Assembly: GCF_900115555.1 (NCBI RefSeq) | Contig: NZ_FOWX01000026.1 | Coordinates: 1 to 64,000 of the forward strand | Length of the DNA: 64,000 nucleotides | Origin: Pseudomonas borbori | GTDB taxonomy: Bacteria; Pseudomonadota; Gammaproteobacteria; Pseudomonadales; Pseudomonadaceae | Reading direction: 5' to 3' | Shown: one piece after another, positions 58,273-64,000 of the stretch | Layout of the letters: each line of letters starts with the position of its first letter | How positions within the stretch are numbered: the stretch's first letter is position 1 | Translations under genes and position numbers: made by a program | The notes under the pieces: model-generated | The model's database searches: none | Seen by the model: only the letters and a program-made list of their open reading frames with translations | Told to the model about the DNA's origin: nothing

Positions 58273-59550
58273 TCAAATCGAAGGCGGTGTTTCGCCCAGC
58301 AAGCGACGCAAGCGCAAACTGCGCGCGCAATCGAGCAGCGCCAGCACGGCAAACAAGCCCAGGGCATACCAGGCGTCGCCGCCGAGCATGACCAGCACCA
58401 GGGCGCAGAGCAGCGTGCTGAGGCCGGCCAGCCAGCGCCAGACGCCGCGCAGCAAGACTGCGCCTGCGGCCATGCTCAGCAGGTAGATGACCACGAAGTT
58501 GCCGTTGGCGTAGCGGATCAGGTCGTCCACCGAGAGGTTGAGCAGGCCGGCCAGGCTGGCGCACAGGGCGCAGCTCAGCACCACCAGCAGCAGGGCGCGG
58601 GCGGGGACGCCGTGGTGGTTGCGCCGGGCCAGGAGAGCCGGCAGTTTGCCTTCGTCGGCCAGGCTCCAGATCAGCCGGGCGAAACCCTGGATATACACGT
58701 TCATCGAAGCGAAGCAGGCCAGGTAGCCGACCAGCGCGATCAGCCAGCGCGCGCGTTCGCCCAGCAACAGGTCGAACAGGCGCGGTAGCGAGGCGGCGTC
58801 GCTGTGCACATTACCGTAAGCCTGAAAACTCAGCACCGCCACCGAACAGGCCCAGTACACCAGGCCGGCGAGCAGTACGCCGAACAGCAGGGCCAGGGGG
58901 AAGTCGCGCGCGGGATTCTTGAACTCTTCGCCCATGTGGGTGAAGGCCTCGATGCCGACGAAGCACCAGAACATCACCCCCAGCGCGGCGGGCAGCAGGT
59001 GCCAGGAGCCCGCGATGGGCGGCAGCAGCGGCTGGCTGCTCAGGGGCAAGTCGCCGACCCACCAGATCAGCGCGACGCTGCCGACGATGGCCACGGCGAT
59101 CAGGCCCTGCACCAGCCCCGAGGCCTTGGCCGGACGCTGGCCGAGCAGCAGGATGGCGCCGAGGGTGGCGAGCTGGATGGCCAGCACCTGGTTGCGACTC
59201 AAGTCGACCACGGCCTGCCAGAAGCCGCTGGCGATGTTCAGCGCCGCCGGCAAACCGACCGGCAACACGGCGAGGAACAGCAGGGCGCTGAGGCGCTCCA
59301 TGCGCGGGCCGAAGGCACGGCCGATCAGGTGCGGCGCACCACCGGCATGGGGGTAGTGACGACCCAGTTGGGCGAAGGTGAAGGCGATCGGCAGGACCAG
59401 GGCGATGAGGATCATCCAGGCCCACAACGAGGCCTCGCCCGCCGCGGTGGCGGCCAGCGCCGGGACGACGAAAATCCCGGTGCCGAGCAGCGAGGTGCTC
59501 AGCAGGCCGATGCCTTGCAGCAGGCCCAGTTCTTGGTTCAGGCGGCTCAT
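58273..59550 (-). CDS. yjeH: YjeH-like L-methionine/branched-chain amino acid exporter
   Basis: A 425-residue APC superfamily transporter with about 12 transmembrane helices. The N-terminus MSRLNQELGLLQGIGLLSTSLLGTGIF, then VPVGLPAALNIASGF and WCFVGIEAFTHMGEEFKNPARDFP, match E. coli YjeH, which exports methionine and branched-chain amino acids. ATG 59550 was selected; the open frame upstream to 59655 adds 35 unconserved residues. A divergent Lrp/AsnC regulator starts 128 bases away and may control it. Confidence 0.92.
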   Translation of the reverse strand: MSRLNQELGLLQGIGLLSTSLLGTGIFVVPALAATAAGEASLWAWMILIALVLPIAFTFAQLGRHYPHAGGAPHLIGRAFGPRMERLSALLFLAVLPVGLPAALNIASGFWQAVVDLSRNQVLAIQLATLGAILLLGQRPAKASGLVQGLIAVAIVGSVALIWWVGDLPLSSQPLLPPIAGSWHLLPAALGVMFWCFVGIEAFTHMGEEFKNPARDFPLALLFGVLLAGLVYWACSVAVLSFQAYGNVHSDAASLPRLFDLLLGERARWLIALVGYLACFASMNVYIQGFARLIWSLADEGKLPALLARRNHHGVPARALLLVVLSCALCASLAGLLNLSVDDLIRYANGNFVVIYLLSMAAGAVLLRGVWRWLAGLSTLLCALVLVMLGGDAWYALGLFAVLALLDCARSLRLRRLLGETPPSI

Positions 59551-59678
59551 GTTGTATGCTCTGCTGTTTCGTTCGCCATGATAATCCGCCCGCCTGCCGC
59601 AGGATGCTGGCGAAGCGTCGGCTTTGTCCGACGAACTGGCGGAATTGACCGGCACATTGCCTTTATCCGAGAGCCCAA

Positions 59679-60098
59679 GTGGACAAGTTCGATCAGCAGA
59701 TTCTCGCCCTGTTGCGCGCCGATGCGCGTATCCCCGTCAGCCGAGTCGCCCGCGAGGTCAACCTGTCGCGTTCGGCGGTGAGCGAGCGGATTCGCCAGCT
59801 GGAGCAGCGCGGCATCATCAGCGGCTACCACGCCCAGGTCGCTCCCCCGGCCGATGCCGGGATCAAGGCCTACCTGGAGTTGTTCTACCAGGGCGGGCGC
59901 TGCGAGAACTACGTCGAGCGCATGCGCAGCTTCAGCGAGGTGCGTCGCTGCAGCGGTATCAGCGGCGAGACCGACATGCTGGTGTATATAGAGGCGCCCT
60001 CGATGCAGCGCTTCAGCGAGATCCGCGGGGAGATCGAAAACTACCCCGGCATGCAGAAGGTCAAGACCCATATGGTGGTCAAGGATTGGGCATTTTGA
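59679..60098 (+). CDS. Lrp/AsnC family transcriptional regulator
   Basis: A 139-residue regulator with an N-terminal helix-turn-helix (LDQQILALLRADARIPVSRVAREVNLSRSAVSERIRQLE) and a C-terminal RAM/AsnC ligand-binding domain. These proteins respond to amino acids. The start is GTG at 59679, the first codon of the conserved MDKFDQQIL segment. It is divergent from the yjeH-like exporter, the probable target, and precedes sbcD on the same strand with 74 bases between. The ligand is not known. Confidence 0.9.
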   Translation: MDKFDQQILALLRADARIPVSRVAREVNLSRSAVSERIRQLEQRGIISGYHAQVAPPADAGIKAYLELFYQGGRCENYVERMRSFSEVRRCSGISGETDMLVYIEAPSMQRFSEIRGEIENYPGMQKVKTHMVVKDWAF

Positions 60099-60172
60099 GC
60101 CGAGCCGACGACGCCTTGCCGGTTTTGCCCCCGCGACTCTTTCACAACCCCTCAGCCTGGTAGTCACCGCCC

Positions 60173-61393
60173 ATGCGCATCCTCCACACCTCCGACTGGC
60201 ACCTCGGCCAGCACTTCATGGGCAAGACCCGCCAGGCCGAACACCAGGCCTTCTGCGTCTGGCTGATCGAGCAGGTACGCGTGCATGAGGTCGATGCGCT
60301 GCTGATCGCCGGCGATGTGTTCGACACCGGTGCGCCGCCCAGCTATGCCCGCGAGCAGTACAACCGCTTTATCGTCGAGCTGCGCGGCAGCGGTTGCGAG
60401 CTGGTGGTGCTCGGCGGCAACCACGATTCGGTGGCCATGCTCGGCGAGAGCAAGACCCTGCTGGCGCAACTGGATACCCGGGTGATCCCTGGCGTCTGCG
60501 CGGATCTGCGCGAGCAGCTGCTGGTACTCAAACAACGCGATGGCAGGCCCGGCGCGTTGCTCTGCGGCATTCCCTTTATCCGTCCGCGCGACGTGTTGCA
60601 GAGCCAGGCCGGACAGAGTGCGCAGGACAAGCAGCTGTCGCTGCAGCAGGCGATCCAGCAGCACTACCAGGCGCTGTATGCCCTGGCGCTCGGCATGCGC
60701 GCCGAGCTGGGCGGCGAGCTGCCGATCATCGCCACGGGGCATCTGACCACGGTCGGCGCCAGCGCCAGCGAGTCGGTGCGCGAGATCTACGTCGGCAGCC
60801 TGGAGGCCTTCCCCACCAGCGCCTTCCCGCCGGCCGCCTATATCGCCCTGGGCCATATCCACCGGCCGCAGAAGGTCGGCGGCCTGGAACATATCCGCTA
60901 CTGCGGCTCGCCGATCCCCTTGAGTTTCGACGAGGCCAGGCAGCAGAAGGAGGTGCTGCTGGTCGAGCTGGATGGCAGCGGCTTGCGCAGCGTTACCGCC
61001 CTGGAGGTGCCGCGTTTCCAGCCGTTGCTGTCCGTGCGCGGCTCGCTCAAGGAACTGCAGCAGGCGATTGCCGAGGCGGCGCAGCAGGGCAGCAGCGAGA
61101 CCCCGGTGTGGCTGGAAGTGCAGGTGAGCAGCGATGACTACCTGAGCGACCTGCAGCAACGCATCGCCGTGCTGTGCGAGGGCCTGCCGGTCGAGGTGCT
61201 GCGCATCCGCCGCGAGCGCGGCAACGCCGTGGCCACGTTACAGGGCCAGGCCCGGGAAACCCTGGACGAGTTGAGCGTGGAGGAGGTATTCGCCCAGCGC
61301 CTGAGCAGCGAAACCCTGGACGAGGCGCAGCAGGCACCCTTGCTTGCCTTGTACCGCCAGGTGGTCGGCGACCTGCGCGAGGGCGAGGCATGA
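60173..61393 (+). CDS. sbcD: Exonuclease subunit SbcD (Mre11-like)
   Basis: A 406-residue Mn2+-dependent nuclease of the Mre11 family. Calcineurin-like phosphoesterase motifs are clear: DWHLGQHF at about residues 8-15, GDVFDTG near 48, GGNHD near 82, and GHIH near 231. SbcCD cuts DNA hairpins and covalently blocked ends, acting in repair and replication. The ATG at 60173 is the conserved MRILHTSDWHLG start. It overlaps sbcC by four bases (ATGA at 61390-61393), so the subunits are translationally coupled. Confidence 0.97.
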   Translation: MRILHTSDWHLGQHFMGKTRQAEHQAFCVWLIEQVRVHEVDALLIAGDVFDTGAPPSYAREQYNRFIVELRGSGCELVVLGGNHDSVAMLGESKTLLAQLDTRVIPGVCADLREQLLVLKQRDGRPGALLCGIPFIRPRDVLQSQAGQSAQDKQLSLQQAIQQHYQALYALALGMRAELGGELPIIATGHLTTVGASASESVREIYVGSLEAFPTSAFPPAAYIALGHIHRPQKVGGLEHIRYCGSPIPLSFDEARQQKEVLLVELDGSGLRSVTALEVPRFQPLLSVRGSLKELQQAIAEAAQQGSSETPVWLEVQVSSDDYLSDLQQRIAVLCEGLPVEVLRIRRERGNAVATLQGQARETLDELSVEEVFAQRLSSETLDEAQQAPLLALYRQVVGDLREGEA

Positions 61394-64000
61394 AGATCCT
61401 CAGCCTGCGCCTGAAGAACCTCAATTCGCTGAAGGGCGAATGGAAGATCGACTTCACCGCCGAGCCGTTCAAGGACAACGGCCTGTTCGCCATCACCGGG
61501 CCGACGGGCGCCGGCAAGACCACCCTGCTCGATGCCATCTGCCTGGCCCTGTACCACCGCACGCCGCGCATGAGCAGCGTATCGGCGAGCGCCAACGAAC
61601 TGATGACCCGGCACACCGGCGATTGCCTGGCCGAGGTCGAATTCGAGGTCAAGGGCGCGCGCTACCGCGCGTTCTGGAGCCAGCGCCGCGCCCGTGACAA
61701 GGCAGGCGGTGCGCTGCAGGCGCCCAAGGTGGAACTGGCGGCGGCCGATGGCTCGATTCTCACCGACAAGATCAACGAGAAGCTGCGCGAGACCGAGCGC
61801 CTCACCGGCCTGGACTTCGAGCGCTTCACCAAGTCCATGCTGCTGGCCCAGGGCGGTTTCGCCGCCTTCCTCGAGGCGGGTGCCAACCAGCGCGCCGAGC
61901 TGCTGGAAGAGCTGACCGGCACCGATATCTACGGGCAGATTTCCCAGCGGGTGTTCGAGCAGACCCGCGAGGTCAAGGTCGCCCTCGACCAGCTGCGCGC
62001 CCGCGCCGCAGGCGTCGAGCTGTTGAGCGAGGAACAACGTAGCGAACTGCAGGGCGAAGCCGAACGCCTGGGCACCGCAGACAGCTGCCTGCATGCCGAG
62101 CAGGCCGAACTGCAGCGCCAGCGCCAATGGCGCGACGAGTTGGCCAAGGCGCACAGCCAGCAGCAAGGCGCCGCCGTCGCCGAGCTGCGCGCGCAAGAGC
62201 AATTGCAGGCTGCCCAGGTGCAGTTGGCGCAACTGGCCGCCAGCGAACCGGCCGCCAGGTTGCAGCCGGTCCATCGCGCTTGGCAGCAGGCGCAGCAGGC
62301 CGTGCGCCAGAGCGAGCAGGTATTGCAGCAGACCCGGACCGAGCAGCAGCAGGCCGCGCAACGCATCGCCGAATGCCTGTGGCAGGCCCGCCAGTTCAGT
62401 CAGCAACTGCTCGGCGAGCGGCAGCAGGCGCGCGACCACCTGGCCGCGCAGCGCCAGCAACTGGAGACCCGCCTGGCCGAGCAGGCGCAACACGGCCGGC
62501 TCGGTGAGCAACTGGGCGCCTGGCGCAGCCAGTTCGCGGCGCGCCAGCAGTTGGCCGTGGACATCGACCAGCTCGGTAGCCGGCAACAGCAGACCGAGCA
62601 GGCCGCACAAGCGCTCAAGACCCAGCTGGCCGAACAGGCCGCGCAGCTAAGTGGCGAGCAAGCGCGCTTGCTCGAGGCGCAGCGGGCGGAAGGCGAGCAG
62701 CAGCGGCAACTCGATGGCCTGCTGGCCGGGCGCAGCGAGGCCGCCCTGCGCGAGCGCTGGCAACTGCTGCATCGCCACAGCGGCCTGCTGGCCCAGCTCA
62801 AGCAGCTGGCCGCCAGTCGCCAGCAACTGGCCGAACAGCAGGTGCAACTGGACGCCAAGTTGAGCGAGTTGCATGGCCAGCACGCTGCCAAGGATGCCGA
62901 GGTGACAGCCCTGCGCGCGCGCTATAAGGAGCTGCAACAGCAGGTGCGCGACCAGGAAAAACTGCTGGAGCAGGAGCAGCGCATCCAGGCCCTGGAAACC
63001 TACCGCGCCCAGTTGCAGGAGGGTGAAGCCTGCCCGCTGTGCGGCTCCCACCAGCACCCGGCGATTGCCGCCTACCAGGCGCTGGACGTCAGCGCCACCC
63101 AGCAGACCCTGCTGGCGAAGAAGGCCGAGCTGGAAGCCCTGAGCGGCAGCGGTCAGCGCCTGGCCAGCGAACTGGCGACCCTGACCAGCCAGCTCGAACA
63201 GCATCGGCAGCAGCTGCAACGCAGTCGCCAGGAACAGACGGAGCAGGGCGAACGCTGGCAACAATTGACCGAACAGCTCGGCAGCGCGCTGGCCGATACG
63301 GCCGCCCTGGCCGAGCACGAGCGACAGCTGACGGCCGAGCTGGACAGCATCCAGCGCAGCCTGGATCAGCTCGATCGCCTGAAAGCCGCTTACGAAGGCG
63401 CGCGCACCACGCGCCAGCAGCTCGAACAGCGCTGCGCCGCCATGCAGCAACAGCAGGCTCTGGCCAGCCAGCAGCTGCAGCATCAGGACAGCCAACTGGC
63501 GGACATCGCCAGCCGCCTCGAGCAGCTGCAGCGCCAGCGCAGCGAACGCGACAGCAGCCTGAGCGAGGAACTGGCCGCATTCGGCTACAGCCTGCCGGGC
63601 GACGGCGCCGCCTGGCTGCATGAGCGCGAAGTCGAGTGGCAGGGCTGGCAGCAGGCGCAACAGCAGCATCAGCAACTGCAGGACCAGCAGCGTGAACTGG
63701 AACACGCCCTCGGCGTTGCCCGCGAACTGCAGGGCGCCTGGCGGCAGCGCTGGGCAGCATTGCAGCAGGCCGAACCGCCGCCACTGGCGGCGGTCGCCGA
63801 TGCGCTGGCCACCCTGCAGCAAACCGAGGCGCAGCTAAGCCAGGAGCACAGCCGGCAGCAGCAATTGCACGGCAGCCAACAGACCCAGGCGCAGCGGCTG
63901 AGCGAGGATCAGCACGACCTGCAGGCCAAAGCGCAGCAGTGGGCGGCCGCCCTGGCCGACAGCCCGTTCGGCGACGAGGGCGCCTTCCAGGCCGCGCTGC
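61390..64000 (+). CDS. sbcC: Exonuclease subunit SbcC (Rad50-like), cut by window end
   Basis: The ATPase partner of SbcD, about 870 residues visible before the window end. The N-terminal Walker A GPTGAGKT (37-44) and Q-loop LLAQGGFAAFL are present, followed by long glutamine- and leucine-rich coiled coils and the zinc hook CPLC (548-551), by which two SbcC arms join. The C-terminal coiled coil is entered, but the ABC signature and Walker B lie outside the window. It overlaps the sbcD stop. Confidence 0.97.
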   Translation, partial: MKILSLRLKNLNSLKGEWKIDFTAEPFKDNGLFAITGPTGAGKTTLLDAICLALYHRTPRMSSVSASANELMTRHTGDCLAEVEFEVKGARYRAFWSQRRARDKAGGALQAPKVELAAADGSILTDKINEKLRETERLTGLDFERFTKSMLLAQGGFAAFLEAGANQRAELLEELTGTDIYGQISQRVFEQTREVKVALDQLRARAAGVELLSEEQRSELQGEAERLGTADSCLHAEQAELQRQRQWRDELAKAHSQQQGAAVAELRAQEQLQAAQVQLAQLAASEPAARLQPVHRAWQQAQQAVRQSEQVLQQTRTEQQQAAQRIAECLWQARQFSQQLLGERQQARDHLAAQRQQLETRLAEQAQHGRLGEQLGAWRSQFAARQQLAVDIDQLGSRQQQTEQAAQALKTQLAEQAAQLSGEQARLLEAQRAEGEQQRQLDGLLAGRSEAALRERWQLLHRHSGLLAQLKQLAASRQQLAEQQVQLDAKLSELHGQHAAKDAEVTALRARYKELQQQVRDQEKLLEQEQRIQALETYRAQLQEGEACPLCGSHQHPAIAAYQALDVSATQQTLLAKKAELEALSGSGQRLASELATLTSQLEQHRQQLQRSRQEQTEQGERWQQLTEQLGSALADTAALAEHERQLTAELDSIQRSLDQLDRLKAAYEGARTTRQQLEQRCAAMQQQQALASQQLQHQDSQLADIASRLEQLQRQRSERDSSLSEELAAFGYSLPGDGAAWLHEREVEWQGWQQAQQQHQQLQDQQRELEHALGVARELQGAWRQRWAALQQAEPPPLAAVADALATLQQTEAQLSQEHSRQQQLHGSQQTQAQRLSEDQHDLQAKAQQWAAALADSPFGDEGAFQAAL

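Overview
The window is a high-GC gammaproteobacterial chromosome segment from the Pseudomonas/Azotobacter clade. The evidence is the gene content and order: dciA, an M23 peptidase, secA, argJ, GST, Nudix-ThiE, a sensor kinase, panE, yajQ, mscS, SDR, fxsA, groESL, a MexVW-like pump, an imelysin/di-heme cluster, lemA, bifA, sodB, argO and argP. No rRNA, tRNA or CRISPR array was seen.

Layout. 1-348 is the 3' end of a class C-like group II intron, cut by the window start. 383-17341 is conserved housekeeping DNA (initiator of helicase loading, envelope peptidase, SecA, arginine biosynthesis, Nudix repair, pseudouridine synthase, cobalamin adenosylation, two signalling proteins, YajQ, MscS, FxsA). 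17445-22786 is the groESL heat-shock operon. Its termination codon is split by a complete 3.1 kb group II intron (19623-22730) that encodes a reverse transcriptase/maturase/HNH protein. Unspliced mRNA reads TAG and ligated exons read TAA, so GroEL protein is unchanged either way. 23150-24066 holds an InaA-type kinase and a small exported protein. 24214-30320 holds an RND pump, its adaptor and a chemoreceptor. 30518-35596 is a likely iron-related, perhaps Fur-controlled, cluster of four exported or lipoprotein genes (imelysin, di-heme oxidoreductase, imelysin, DUF1513). 35825-42868 holds lemA, a GIDE protein with an EF-hand, the c-di-GMP phosphodiesterase BifA, SodB, ArgO, an ACT protein and ArgP. 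43409-50978 holds mixed accessory and housekeeping genes, including phosphatidylcholine synthase, a PPK2 and YejK.

51034-56725 is the most unusual segment. It is a tightly overlapping six-gene minus-strand operon between yejK and a TAXI transporter protein. In transcription order it encodes a small protein with a caspase/CHAT-like His-Cys pattern, an AT-rich KAP-type P-loop NTPase, a CbxX/SpoVK-type AAA+ ATPase, a tail-anchored protein and two further membrane proteins. I know no named system with this composition. The layout (putative protease plus two NTPases plus membrane proteins, with a base-composition jump) suggests an acquired defence or membrane stress-sensing system, but this is inference.

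56807-64000 returns to conserved genes: a TAXI binding protein, a YjeH-like exporter with a divergent Lrp regulator, and sbcD-sbcC, with sbcC cut by the window end.

Several small repeats and hairpins lie between genes: REP-like palindromes, a 146-bp MITE-like palindrome touching the argO stop codon, and strong terminators.
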